A DNA stretch of 26,835 nt from Lachnospiraceae bacterium (GCA_009774145.1 VSND01000061.1:1-26835); one strand, 5' to 3'. Shown: positions 1 to 7,590, counted from the stretch's first letter. A program made the numbers and translations. Notes: generated by a model not told the origin, from the letters alone.

Positions 1-197
1 CGGTTAGAAGTCCTTTTCGTGGGTAAGTAGTATAACACGATTGTTTTTGGTGATGAGATGTGCTATATATTATAATTGACAAATTGGAGTTGAGAAGATG
101 TTTTGTAATGAGATAAAAACTATACAAAGCCTTACAACATATAGTTAATGGGAGTTTAGGCCAGGCTTTGATATGACTTTGAAATGAGGAAAAGCAT

Positions 198-857
198 ATG
201 GAAGAAAACTACAATACCCTCATCAAACAAGCGGTTCGGGCAGTGCTGAAACCCAAAGGGATGTTCCAGAAAGGTTCTGCCCGGATATGGATAGATGATA
301 ATGGCTGGTTCTTCACGGTTGTGGAATTTCAGGGCAGTTGGTGCGACCGGGGGAGTTATCTGAACATAGGAATGCAACATCTATGGAACGAGTGGGAATA
401 TTTGTTTACCGTATGTGGCACACGGGAAGCCAGAGAGGGGGCATGGGTCGGATATAAAGGAAACGTAGAAATTTTCTCGCAAGAGATTACTTCTTTAGCG
501 GAAACTGCGCTGGAACGAATTTTAGAGTATCGGACACTTGCAGACCCAGAAACAGCTAAGACTATACCTCTTATAAGCAGTGTAATTGCGCCCTTTTGGC
601 CTGCGTGGAATCAGTTTATGACTGCCGCACTGGCAGGGGACATTCCTTTGTGCCTTGAACTTGAGCCAAAAGTCCGTCGGGCGCTGGAGCGTGTCCCAAT
701 AGATGGGGCAGAAGAAATGTTGGCACAAATTTTGTCCCTTTTGGATGAGCCTCAAAAAATTCATGCATATATTGTGGACAAGATTATTGCGCAACGAGCG
801 TATTGGCGGAGTAAGCCTGGATTGAGACGTTTATCAGTTCATCCAGAATATGGTTAA
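198..857 (+). CDS. DUF4304-like hypothetical protein
   Basis: 219-aa soluble protein with no signal peptide or membrane segment. The N-terminal half (YNTLIKQAVRAVLKPKGMFQKG, then a run of beta-strand-like sequence containing VVEFQGSW and YLNIG) has the pattern of DUF4304-type proteins, a family of unknown function often found near accessory and toxin-like loci. The C-terminal half is helical and rich in Leu and Glu. The ATG at 198 is supported by GAGGAAAA about 8 nt upstream. The gene stands alone: the next gene is convergent and ends at 1085. The family call rests on pattern recognition and was not checked by a profile search. I do not assign a function. Confidence 0.6.
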   Translation: MEENYNTLIKQAVRAVLKPKGMFQKGSARIWIDDNGWFFTVVEFQGSWCDRGSYLNIGMQHLWNEWEYLFTVCGTREAREGAWVGYKGNVEIFSQEITSLAETALERILEYRTLADPETAKTIPLISSVIAPFWPAWNQFMTAALAGDIPLCLELEPKVRRALERVPIDGAEEMLAQILSLLDEPQKIHAYIVDKIIAQRAYWRSKPGLRRLSVHPEYG

Positions 858-1049
858 TATTTCCATGATAACTCTGTACCATATCTTCCAGCCTGTCATG
901 CAGATAAAAAACTAAAACAGGGCGGCGGTAATAGGCATTCCTGCGAATGCTTTCAGAATTTATAACAAATTCCCCTTTTCGAAATCTAAAACAACATTTT
1001 TTAAGTCGGGATGATTGCAATAAGCTTTATAATTAGTGGTCTGGTATTG

Positions 1050-1080
1050 CAAAAAATGGGTGGCCATAGAAGCCACCCAT
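1050..1080 (-). terminator. Rho-independent terminator of the immunity/TCS operon
   Basis: A perfect 9-bp stem, ATGGGTGGC / GCCACCCAT (1056-1064 with 1072-1080), encloses a 7-nt loop. On the minus strand it is followed by a T run (complement of 1051-1056). It starts 5 nt after the sensor-kinase stop codon, so it closes the minus-strand operon. Confidence 0.9.
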
Positions 1081-1084
1081 CCTA

Positions 1085-2440
1085 TCAAAATGGAATTTTC
1101 AAAATTACTTTTGCACCGCCTGTGCTCTTGGAGTTTTCTAATATAAGCTCACCATTATGTTGTTCCATAATGGATTTTGCAATATATAAGCCCATACCAA
1201 AGTGCAGCTTTGAATTACGGCTTTGGTCGTCCATGAAAAATTGCTCTTGTGCGTGCTGCAACGCTTCGTTAGAAAATCCTCTCCCCTCGTCCGTGACTGA
1301 AATTTCAACAAAGCTGTCTTTTCCGCAGACATCTATATGAAGTGTTCCATCTTGCGGGGAATAGTCCAACGCATTATTTACCACATTTTGAATGGCACGT
1401 CCTAACAAAACCTGATCTGCGGTTAGCTGCATTGGGATGTTGGACGTACTCATTCGCAAATGAATTTCTTTTGTCCTGCACAAAGCATCTATGGATACCT
1501 TCACCTGCTTTAGATAATCAGGAAGATGAAAGATTTCTTTATTCAGCTGATACCCTGTTGAAGCCGTAGACAGGTCTATCAGGGTTTTCACATAAACTTG
1601 CATCTGCGTATAGCTGTCTGTGATGTAGTCAGCACATTCCTGCTGTTCTATTGTTAAGTCAGTATCGTACAACAATTCCGTATTGCCTCGGATGATGGTT
1701 AGCGGTGTCTTGAGATCATGGGCGAATGCAGAAATCTGTTCTTGCCGCAGTTTGTCGGCCTGCCACTGTTCTGTAAGCGATTTTTTTAGTGCCAGTTTCA
1801 TGTGATTGAGTGCATCAAGAGTTAAGTCGATTTCATATAGATGGCTTTTTTCAATCTCAAAATTCAAATCCTGCTGCTCAATTTTCTTTACAGCAGTCAG
1901 CAATTTATCCATTTTATTCCCAAGGTATTTCCCGAATAGCCAGGACAAAACCATCAAGAAAAGCAGAATTTCCAATATAATGACAGCAATTAAAACCCAG
2001 TCTGCCGAAGGAAATATTCTATGCAGCAGTGGATTGCTGAACTGGGCGGTCATTCTATACCTTAAAATCAGTATTTCGTCAGTCCTGTCTATCACAGCAT
2101 ACAGATAAGGCTTGCTGCTTGTCTGATTGTTCACGATGCACATTTTCCAAACGGAAGCTGGTTCTTCCTGATCGAGCGAACCGCCAATATACTTTCCGTC
2201 TTTTGTGAAAAGGGCATATTCACAAAGGGGTGGTATTTCATTTTCTGTAATCCGATCTGTGGATTGTAAACTTCCCCTCGCATTTTCTATTTCTGCGCTC
2301 ATTCTATTTATTGGGTATATAAATCCAATTTCAACGCCAAATAGATAGAAGGCTATGTTGACAAAAGCAACCAGAAAGACACCAAGCGCAAGAAATATCG
2401 CATACTTCATAAAAACAGTACGCAGTTTTCTTACACCCAT
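1085..2440 (-). CDS. Sensor histidine kinase (HAMP-HisKA-HATPase)
   Basis: 451-aa membrane-bound sensor kinase that phosphorylates the neighbouring response regulator. TM1 is at about residues 12-34 and TM2 at about 149-170, with a loop of about 115 residues between them outside the cell. A HAMP-like linker follows (about 170-225), then the H-box FAHDLKTPLT with phospho-acceptor His241. The ATPase domain shows the N box (NVVNNALDYSP), the DEGRGFS box and the GMGLYIAKS box. The gene overlaps the response-regulator gene by 10 nt, so translation is probably coupled. It lies downstream of LanFEG-type transporter genes, which suggests it senses a peptide antibiotic or envelope stress, as in CprK-type or lantibiotic-immunity kinases. 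The kinase call is firm. The ligand is inferred from context only. Confidence 0.92.
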   Translation of the reverse strand: MGVRKLRTVFMKYAIFLALGVFLVAFVNIAFYLFGVEIGFIYPINRMSAEIENARGSLQSTDRITENEIPPLCEYALFTKDGKYIGGSLDQEEPASVWKMCIVNNQTSSKPYLYAVIDRTDEILILRYRMTAQFSNPLLHRIFPSADWVLIAVIILEILLFLMVLSWLFGKYLGNKMDKLLTAVKKIEQQDLNFEIEKSHLYEIDLTLDALNHMKLALKKSLTEQWQADKLRQEQISAFAHDLKTPLTIIRGNTELLYDTDLTIEQQECADYITDSYTQMQVYVKTLIDLSTASTGYQLNKEIFHLPDYLKQVKVSIDALCRTKEIHLRMSTSNIPMQLTADQVLLGRAIQNVVNNALDYSPQDGTLHIDVCGKDSFVEISVTDEGRGFSNEALQHAQEQFFMDDQSRNSKLHFGMGLYIAKSIMEQHNGELILENSKSTGGAKVILKIPF

Positions 2441-3090
2441 TTATAGCCAACCCCCCAAATTGTTTCAATCGTTGACAAGTGAAATTCAGCTAACTTCCCG
2501 CGTATATTCTTGACGTGAGTAGAGATAACAGAACTATCACTTTCTCCGTCAAATCCAAAGACCGCCTCATAGATTTGCTCCCGCGTAAATGTTTGTCCAT
2601 GATGCCGCGCCAGATATTCGCATATTTCGTACTCACTTTTTGTCAACGGAACCTTTTTTGAGTTGATTTCAGCTTCTTTTGCATTGAGGTGGAAAATGAC
2701 GCCGGATATTGAAAAGCTGTTTTTCTTTTCTCTTACATCACGCCGCAAGTGAGCATTTACCCGCGCTCTAAGTTCGTTTGTCCCAAAGGGCTTCGTAATA
2801 TAGTCATCTGCTCCAAGTCCTAATCCCTGAACAATTTCACTTTCCTGCGTTTTTGCAGTAAGGAAAATAATTGGGCAATCCACACGGTCACGGATTTGAT
2901 TGCAGAGGTCAAAACCATCAATTTCCGGCATCATAACATCCAGCAAAATCAAGCCAAACTTTGAAAAATCCATTTCTGTGACTGCTTTGGCGTTTGATTG
3001 CAGTGTAACTAAATGCCGATCTTTTTCTAAAACGCGCCTGACAAGCTGGAGCATAGCCATATCATCATCCACTACCAATATATGCGCCAT
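2431..3090 (-). CDS. OmpR/PhoB-family response regulator
   Basis: 219 aa. The receiver domain (1-115) has the acidic pocket Asp8-Asp9, phospho-acceptor Asp51 in LILLDVMMPEIDG, Thr78 and Lys100 (YITKPFG). The C-terminal winged helix (about 125-219) contains FTREQIYEAVFGF and the recognition-helix region SVISTHVKNIRGKL. The ATG at 3090 has AGAGGTGA upstream. It is the fifth gene of the minus-strand operon and sits directly before its kinase. By analogy with other immunity loci it probably activates the upstream transporter genes in response to peptide. A candidate binding site (two 7-bp repeats at 11-bp spacing) lies before the first gene of the operon. Confidence 0.93.
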   Translation of the reverse strand: MAHILVVDDDMAMLQLVRRVLEKDRHLVTLQSNAKAVTEMDFSKFGLILLDVMMPEIDGFDLCNQIRDRVDCPIIFLTAKTQESEIVQGLGLGADDYITKPFGTNELRARVNAHLRRDVREKKNSFSISGVIFHLNAKEAEINSKKVPLTKSEYEICEYLARHHGQTFTREQIYEAVFGFDGESDSSVISTHVKNIRGKLAEFHLSTIETIWGVGYKWV

Positions 3091-3171
3091 GATCTCACCT
3101 CTCTGTCCAAGTTTATATATCCCGCTTGAGATAACCTCTTTTTCATGGCCCTATTTGCACTCCAAGGACAT

Positions 3172-3531
3172 CTACATTACTGTTGCGCCAAAAGGCATCA
3201 ACGCCAGTTTTGCCATTTTGAAGCACTGTACTCCGAAAGGAATACCGATAATCGTACAACACAAAAGCAACCCATTCAGCAGCGCCGCCAACGCCAAAGG
3301 GATACCGCTGATAGGCAGCCACAAGATATTGGCAATCGCGGACATAGCGCCGCCGCCATAATTCACATCTTTTCCAAAAGGGAAAAAAGCAAATGATGCA
3401 AACTTAAAGCATTGACGGCCAATCGGAATACCGATGATAGTAATGCTCCATAAAACACCGGCAACCAGCCAGGAAATTCCCTGCCACAGCCCGCAGCACA
3501 AGAAACAAATAATATTGCCCAACCATTTCAT
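3172..3531 (-). CDS. YccF-family inner-membrane protein
   Basis: 119-aa protein starting MKWLGNIICFLCCGLW. It carries the duplicated YccF signature: SITIIGIPIGRQCFKFASFAFFPFG in the first half and CTIIGIPFGVQCFKMAKLALMPFG in the second. Each copy is one hydrophobic helix plus the IGIPxGxQCFK turn. YccF proteins are small integral membrane proteins of unknown biochemical role. I chose the ATG at 3531 because GGAGG lies 8 nt upstream. A TTG at 3552 would add seven residues but lacks this spacing. The gene starts 17 nt after the stop codon of the permease before it and is followed by the response-regulator gene, so it looks like an integral operon member. That position makes an accessory role in immunity or sensing plausible, but this is not shown. 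Confidence 0.88.
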   Translation of the reverse strand: MKWLGNIICFLCCGLWQGISWLVAGVLWSITIIGIPIGRQCFKFASFAFFPFGKDVNYGGGAMSAIANILWLPISGIPLALAALLNGLLLCCTIIGIPFGVQCFKMAKLALMPFGATVM

Positions 3532-3548
3532 CAGTTCTACCTCCACGC

Positions 3549-4301
3549 TCAATCGGCTGACCGATTTCCGTTATATCTGGAAAACCAGAGGACTGCAATT
3601 CCTATTATAGCACAAGTTGACAATATGCAAAAGAGGATGCCAAAATCCATACCTATTCTGTCTGGCGGCATTAGGCCAAAGGTCGTTTCCAGAACGTAAG
3701 AAGAAAAACGAATACCCCAACCATAAGGGATGACAAACCAGATGCCCGTGCCTAATCCTGTTTGGAGAAGCGCAACCAAAAGGCTCCCGAACACGCCAAT
3801 CCCTATTCCCAAATTTTTACCAAATCGAATTGCTAATACGAAATGAATACCATACAGCAAAATGTTGCTGCCCCAAAGGACAAGGGGAATTACTGTATAA
3901 AATCCGGAAGGAATTTCTGTTGTGCCGCCAACCAGTGGAAATAGCACGCCAAATAGTACACTACTCAATACGGTTGCCAAAAGTCCAGTCACAGGCAAAA
4001 CAGTCAATTTGGAAAGAGCGGCTTTCTGTCTGTACGGAAGTGTCAATATATTTTGAAAATGCCCTGCTTTTGCTTCCTGTTCTGCTGCAACATAGCAGAC
4101 AATCCCGATCGCAAAGGGAAAAGCAACGGCCATGATCTGAAAGTAAGCAGCCAGTTTATTGATGTCATTGCTTTGGGAAACGCCCGCATACAGTAACATC
4201 ATAGCCGCCCCGCATACGGCAAAAATAGCGTGCAGAAGGAAAAAACAGGAATGACACAATTTGTATAAATCACTTTTCAAACAGCAGATATAGTTAGCCA
4301 T
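3549..4301 (-). CDS. Lantibiotic-immunity ABC permease, LanG/MutG type
   Basis: 250-aa polytopic membrane protein with six likely transmembrane helices. An early cytosolic stretch (MANYICCLKSDLYKL) and the segment GHFQNILTLPYRQKAALSK are typical of ABC-2 immunity permeases. It is the second permease of a LanFEG-like exporter that expels or displaces membrane-active peptides from the cell surface. ATG 4301 is preferred over 4322 because GGGGGA lies about 8 nt upstream of it. The gene overlaps the upstream permease gene by 8 nt. No lanthipeptide precursor, dehydratase or cyclase is present nearby, so this looks like an orphan resistance module rather than self-immunity. Confidence 0.82.
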   Translation of the reverse strand: MANYICCLKSDLYKLCHSCFFLLHAIFAVCGAAMMLLYAGVSQSNDINKLAAYFQIMAVAFPFAIGIVCYVAAEQEAKAGHFQNILTLPYRQKAALSKLTVLPVTGLLATVLSSVLFGVLFPLVGGTTEIPSGFYTVIPLVLWGSNILLYGIHFVLAIRFGKNLGIGIGVFGSLLVALLQTGLGTGIWFVIPYGWGIRFSSYVLETTFGLMPPDRIGMDFGILFCILSTCAIIGIAVLWFSRYNGNRSAD

Positions 4302-5025
4302 TGGACTTTCCCCCACTTCCAAGCAATTTAGAGCAAATCCAGAAGGCGGCAGCAGCTAATGCCAGGCTGATAGCAAGAGCGGGAAAAATATGCGCAACAG
4401 CCAATAACGGAGAACCGTCCTCAATGGGAAGTCCGTTAGGACGTATCTTGAAAAACGGGCAGACTACGCGGGCCGGAATAGCGTATGGATTCAGAAAGAA
4501 CCATGCTTTTTCTGCGCCAATAGCAGATGAAACAATATTCGCCACAAAAGTTATCAGCACAGAGGGAAGATACCCTGTTTTGCCTGCAATCAGCATCACA
4601 AAAGGAAGCTGCCACAGGCAAGTAAGGAACAGCAGCATACAGCCGATCATGCTGTCCAGCGGCGAAATGTTCATAGTCGTAAAACCGGCAATTCCCGTAG
4701 TAAATAACCACATGAGCAGATTGCTGATAAAAAGCACAGCAGTCAGGGCAAGTCCTTTGCCAATCCATATTTTCGCAGAAGGGAACGGCAAACAGACAAT
4801 GTTTTGCAGCCCTGTATTTTTCTCACGGATCACAGTACCTGCGGCCCACAGTGCGATTACAACAGGAAGAAGTATAGTGCACCACCAGTTGTAAGCCGAA
4901 TATTGTACTGCATGACTGCTCAAGAAAAAGCCGACAAGTACAGTTGCCAACGGCGCACCAAAAATCAATTTCATCGAGAAGCTGTGCCGCATTTTAAGAA
5001 GTTCCGAACGTACAATCCCGAACAT
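4294..5025 (-). CDS. Lantibiotic-immunity ABC permease, LanE/MutE type
   Basis: 243-aa membrane protein with about six hydrophobic helices, starting MFGIVRSELLKMRHSF, the usual ABC-2 permease N-terminus. The cytosolic segment REKNTGLQNIVCLPFPSAKIWIGKG matches the LanE/EpiE/MutE pattern. It pairs with the second permease to form the membrane channel of the exporter. Its ATG overlaps the ATPase stop codon by one base (TAATG, 5023-5027), which implies translational coupling. Assignment as E rather than G rests on gene order (F-E-G) and the N-terminal pattern. The two permeases could be swapped in name without changing the functional reading. Confidence 0.82.
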   Translation of the reverse strand: MFGIVRSELLKMRHSFSMKLIFGAPLATVLVGFFLSSHAVQYSAYNWWCTILLPVVIALWAAGTVIREKNTGLQNIVCLPFPSAKIWIGKGLALTAVLFISNLLMWLFTTGIAGFTTMNISPLDSMIGCMLLFLTCLWQLPFVMLIAGKTGYLPSVLITFVANIVSSAIGAEKAWFFLNPYAIPARVVCPFFKIRPNGLPIEDGSPLLAVAHIFPALAISLALAAAAFWICSKLLGSGGKSNG

Positions 5026-5732
5026 TATTTCTCACTCCTTTCCCTGTGTGCGCCAACAACATCCATAAAAATACGTTCCAGATCGTGGTTCTTATGGATT
5101 TCGTTTTCATAGCCTAAATGTCCGGCAGACATAATGCCAATGTGGTCAGCAATCTGCTCAACTTCGGAGAGTATATGGCTGGACAATATGACGGTGATCC
5201 CTTTTTGCGGAAAACTTCTGATAAGCTCACGCAAATCTTGAATACCAATCGGGTCTAACCCATTTGTCGGTTCGTCCAGGATAAGCAATTTGGGCTGTGA
5301 CAACAGAGCCAGGGCAATTCCAAGCCGCTGTTTCATTCCCAGCGAAAAATGGCCTGCCCGTTTTTTCCCGGTATTCTCAAGCTGCACAATACCAAGCACC
5401 TGCTTGATGCGGCTTTCTGAAAGCCCCAGGGCCAGTGTTCGGGCTTTCAGGTTTTCATAGGCCGAGAGATTTTCATAGAGCGGAGGCATCTCGATCAAAG
5501 CACCAATGTTTTCCAAATCTGCCCGGCTCCATGGATGGCCGTCAAATTCAATCGAGCCAGAGGTGGGGCGGAGAATACCTGTAATCATTTTCAAGATGGT
5601 AGATTTCCCCGCACCATTCGGCCCCAGCAGCCCATAAATTGAGTTGCGCTGAATATTCAATGACACATTGTTCACGGCCATCTGCCCTTTGAAGCTTTTA
5701 CAGAGGACAGTTGTTTTTAAGATCATATCCAT
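5025..5732 (-). CDS. Lantibiotic-immunity ABC ATPase, LanF/BcrA type
   Basis: 235-aa cytosolic ATPase that energises the two permeases downstream. Walker A is GPNGAGKST (37-45), the signature is FSLGMKQRLGIA, and Walker B is LLILDEPTNGLDP followed by a conserved switch His in LSSHIL. Its length fits BcrA/LanF proteins. The open frame runs upstream to 5939, but that extension overlaps the divergent gene's leader and has no family similarity. ATG 5732 has AAAGGGG about 8 nt upstream and starts the family-typical sequence. It is the first gene of the F-E-G-YccF-RR-HK operon, which resembles peptide-resistance systems such as C. difficile CprABC with CprK/CprR. Confidence 0.88.
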   Translation of the reverse strand: MDMILKTTVLCKSFKGQMAVNNVSLNIQRNSIYGLLGPNGAGKSTILKMITGILRPTSGSIEFDGHPWSRADLENIGALIEMPPLYENLSAYENLKARTLALGLSESRIKQVLGIVQLENTGKKRAGHFSLGMKQRLGIALALLSQPKLLILDEPTNGLDPIGIQDLRELIRSFPQKGITVILSSHILSEVEQIADHIGIMSAGHLGYENEIHKNHDLERIFMDVVGAHRERSEK

Positions 5733-5781
5733 ATAATCAACCCCTTTCTTGATTGTAACAACAGCATATCCTGTGATTTTG

Positions 5782-5799
5782 AAGATTTCATAAAGATTT
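5782..5799 (-). promoter_or_regulatory. Candidate response-regulator box upstream of the ABC operon
   Basis: Two AAGATTT copies (5782-5788 and 5793-5799, plus-strand reading) lie exactly 11 bp apart, 50-67 nt upstream of the LanF-type ATPase start. OmpR-family regulators usually bind direct repeats at about one helical turn. No convincing -35/-10 pair was placed, so the assignment is tentative. Confidence 0.3.
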
Positions 5800-5979
5800 T
5801 CACAAAAAATACAGGAACTATAAACCGTGAACAGACGCATATGGGTAATTGATGTGTCTGTAATAGACTGGTCTTTAGTTACTCTAACATGCGCCATCTC
5901 GTTGACAAAGGGACGGAGAAAAATTATAATAGGTATCATCGAACCAATAAGAGAACAGGAATCAGGAAAGGATTATGCT

Positions 5980-6849
5980 ATGAGATGGCTTGATAAAATG
6001 GAACGCAGATTCGGAAGGTATGCGATTCCGAATCTGATGTATTATATTATTATTCTGTATGCGCTGGGGTTTGTTGTGCAGGTGGTTTCTCCGGAACTTT
6101 ACTATCAGTATCTGGCGCTGGATGCTGCAGCGATCCTGCGGGGGGAGGTATGGAGGATCTTTACCTTTATCATCCAGCCGCCCACCGGAAGCTTTATCTT
6201 CATATTTTTCTCGCTGTATCTTTATTATATGATCGGGAAGATGCTGGAATATCAGTGGGGAGCTTTCCGGTTCAACATGTATTTCTTTTCCGGACTGATC
6301 CTGCATGTACTGGTCTGTCTGGCCATTTATCTGGTAACCGGATATAATATGTCCTATGGGACCATGTACCTGAACATGTCGCTTTTTTTTGCATTTGCGG
6401 CGCTGTTTCCGGATGTGCAGTTTTTACTGTTCTTTATCATTCCGATCAAATGCAAATATCTGGGGTATGCCAACGGCCTTTATTTTATCATCACGATCGT
6501 TGCCGGTTTTATTGTGCCGATCGGGACTCCGACCTGGCGGTCCCTGATCGAGTTCGGAATTCTGGCAACGCCTGCCAACAGTGTGGCGGCTCTGGTGTCG
6601 TTTCTGAACTTTATCATCTTCTTCCTTGCCATGCGGCGCAGCCGCTTTTCGCCGAAGGATCTCAAACGCCGCCGTACTTATGGGAAGAAGGTAAAAGCGG
6701 CGGCGGCCAGAAGCAACAGGCACCGCTGTGCAGTCTGCGGCCGTACGGAGAAGGACGGGGAGGAACTGGAGTTCCGCTTCTGTTCCAAATGTGCCGGCAA
6801 TTATGAATATTGTCAGGATCATCTGTTTACGCATGAGCACAGAAAGTAG
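5980..6849 (+). CDS. Rhomboid-like membrane protein with C-terminal zinc ribbon
   Basis: 289-aa protein with six or more transmembrane helices between residues about 20 and 235. GEVWRIFTFIIQPP followed by LYLYYMIGKMLEYQWG resembles the L1-loop and TM2 pattern of rhomboid proteins. The GxSG catalytic serine motif is not seen (the equivalent region reads YLNMSLFFAFAALFPD), so it is probably a pseudoprotease. After a basic linker (SRFSPKDLKRRRTYGKK) the tail carries CAVC, CSKC and a final C-x2-H with more His residues, a likely zinc-binding ribbon facing the cytosol. The ATG at 5980 has AGGAAAGG upstream. A longer frame from 5827 lacks a ribosome binding site. It lies just before the cotJ operon, but no shared function is known to me. 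Confidence 0.7.
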   Translation: MRWLDKMERRFGRYAIPNLMYYIIILYALGFVVQVVSPELYYQYLALDAAAILRGEVWRIFTFIIQPPTGSFIFIFFSLYLYYMIGKMLEYQWGAFRFNMYFFSGLILHVLVCLAIYLVTGYNMSYGTMYLNMSLFFAFAALFPDVQFLLFFIIPIKCKYLGYANGLYFIITIVAGFIVPIGTPTWRSLIEFGILATPANSVAALVSFLNFIIFFLAMRRSRFSPKDLKRRRTYGKKVKAAAARSNRHRCAVCGRTEKDGEELEFRFCSKCAGNYEYCQDHLFTHEHRK

Positions 6850-6886
6850 AATGGCCGGTTTTCCCGAACCTATTTCTGCCTCGGAA

Positions 6887-6895
6887 CATAGCATA
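6887..6895 (+). promoter_or_regulatory. Candidate mother-cell sigma (SigE/SigK) -10 element for cotJABC
   Basis: CATAGCATA fits the CATAnnnTA form of SigK -10 elements and is close to SigE -10 elements. It lies 33 nt upstream of the cotJA start and about 16 nt downstream of an AAC that could serve as the weak -35. cotJ operons are mother-cell genes in Bacillus. The site is short and was judged by eye. Confidence 0.35.
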
Positions 6896-6927
6896 AAGAG
6901 AAAGAAAAAGAAGAAGGGAATATAAAA

Positions 6928-7131
6928 TTGGCAGATTATCAAAGTCAGAGATATCCCGGCGTCCGTCCGGTCATGCCCGGATTTCGTCCGGAGGATTTTC
7001 CGGTGGCAATGGCTTATGTACCATGGCAGCGCTGGAATACGGTATACGATCTTGAAAAAGCGCTGTGCACAGGAACCATCTTTCCGGAGCTGGATAAACC
7101 ATTTCTTGGCGTGAGAGGAGGATGCAGATAA
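6928..7131 (+). CDS. cotJA: Spore coat-associated protein CotJA
   Basis: 67-aa protein starting MADYQSQRYPGVRPVMPGF and containing the CotJA signature VPWQRWNTVYDLEKAL followed by GTIFPELDKPF. CotJA is a small Pro-rich component of the inner spore coat, made in the mother cell. The start is a TTG, which fits the family N-terminus, with AAGGGAA about 8 nt upstream. It is the first gene of cotJA-cotJB-cotJC. The stop codon overlaps the cotJB ATG (TAATG). Confidence 0.93.
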   Translation: MADYQSQRYPGVRPVMPGFRPEDFPVAMAYVPWQRWNTVYDLEKALCTGTIFPELDKPFLGVRGGCR

Positions 7132-7400
7132 TGGCACAGAAACAACCGACCAGAAAACAGATGCTTGACTGGGTAAATATGGTCAGCTTTGCGGTGACAG
7201 AGTCGAATCTCTATCTGGATACGCACCCGAAGGACCCGGCAGCTTTGTCTTATTTTCAGGAATACAGCCGTCTGAGAAATCAGGCGCTGAAGGATTTTGC
7301 ATCACTGTACGGCCCTCTTACGGTGGATACCGCAAGAACGAACCAGCAGATGTGGGAATGGGTCAATGAACCATGGCCATGGGAAGGAGGCGCGTGCTGA
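7131..7400 (+). CDS. cotJB: Spore coat protein CotJB
   Basis: 89-aa protein with the CotJB pattern: MLDWVNMVSFAVTESNLYLDTHPKDPAAL, LRNQALKDFASLYGPLT and a C-terminal WEWVNEPWPWEGG. It is a partner of CotJA and CotJC in the spore coat. ATG 7131 is preferred over 7122 because GGAGG then sits 9 nt upstream and the start overlaps the cotJA stop codon. cotJC follows immediately: the cotJB stop at 7398-7400 abuts the cotJC ATG at 7401. Confidence 0.94.
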   Translation: MAQKQPTRKQMLDWVNMVSFAVTESNLYLDTHPKDPAALSYFQEYSRLRNQALKDFASLYGPLTVDTARTNQQMWEWVNEPWPWEGGAC

Positions 7401-7517
7401 ATGTGGAGTTATGAAAAACGTCTGGAATATCCGGTAAATATCAAAAATCCGGATCCTGCCCTGGCAAGGCTTATTATCACCCAGTTCGGTGGTCCCGATT
7501 GTAAAAAGACAGGATAA
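7401..7517 (+). pseudogene. cotJC: CotJC, 5' portion, interrupted after codon 33
   Basis: The frame encodes MWSYEKRLEYPVNIKNPDPA, continues to IITQFGGPD, then five foreign codons and a stop. This is the standard CotJC N-terminus (Mn-catalase-like coat protein, normally about 190 aa). The homology ends exactly at the GGTCCCGAT repeat (7491-7499). The downstream half lies in the same frame and orientation at 23633-23989. GGAGG is 10 nt upstream of the ATG. Two readings fit: a developmentally rearranged gene rebuilt by excision of the 16.1-kb intervening DNA, or simple insertional inactivation. The matching direct repeat and adjacent recombinase favour the first mechanism of formation. Confidence 0.93.
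7482..7499 (+). repeat. Left attachment site (attL-like) of the cotJC intervening element
   Basis: This 18-bp copy reads CAGTTCGGTGGTCCCGAT and matches 23624-23641 (CAGTTGGGCGGTCCCGAT) at 16 of 18 positions, including a perfect 9-bp core GGTCCCGAT at 7491-7499. The two copies are in direct orientation. Recombination across the core joins ...TQFGGPD to GELSAS..., a normal CotJC sequence. Confidence 0.88.
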
Positions 7518-7522
7518 GAATA

Positions 7523-7551
7523 TTGAACTTTCAGACGGTCGGTGCTATATT
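7523..7551 (+). promoter_or_regulatory. SigA-type promoter for trkA-trkH
   Basis: TTGAAC (7523-7528) and TATATT (7546-7551) are separated by 17 bp. The promoter lies 24 nt inside the left boundary of the element and 40 nt before trkA, so trkAH is driven from within the element and independently of cotJ transcription. Confidence 0.7.
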
Positions 7552-7590
7552 AGATGCATATCTATCAGATCGGGAGGATGAAACCAGGAG

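Noticed and set aside
784..1020. Minus-strand frame of 78 codons overlapping the end of the DUF4304-like gene
   Set aside because: Some codons look protein-like (SESIRRNAYYRRPVLVFYLHD), but it overlaps a better-supported gene, has no clear ribosome binding site and I recognise no family. It may be a decayed fragment.
5733..5939. N-terminal extension of the LanF-type ATPase to 5939
   Set aside because: The 69 extra residues have no ABC-ATPase similarity and no ribosome binding site. ATG 5732 has AAAGGGG and the family N-terminus.
5827..5979. N-terminal extension of the rhomboid-like protein
   Set aside because: The extra 51 codons lack a ribosome binding site, while ATG 5980 has AGGAAAGG.
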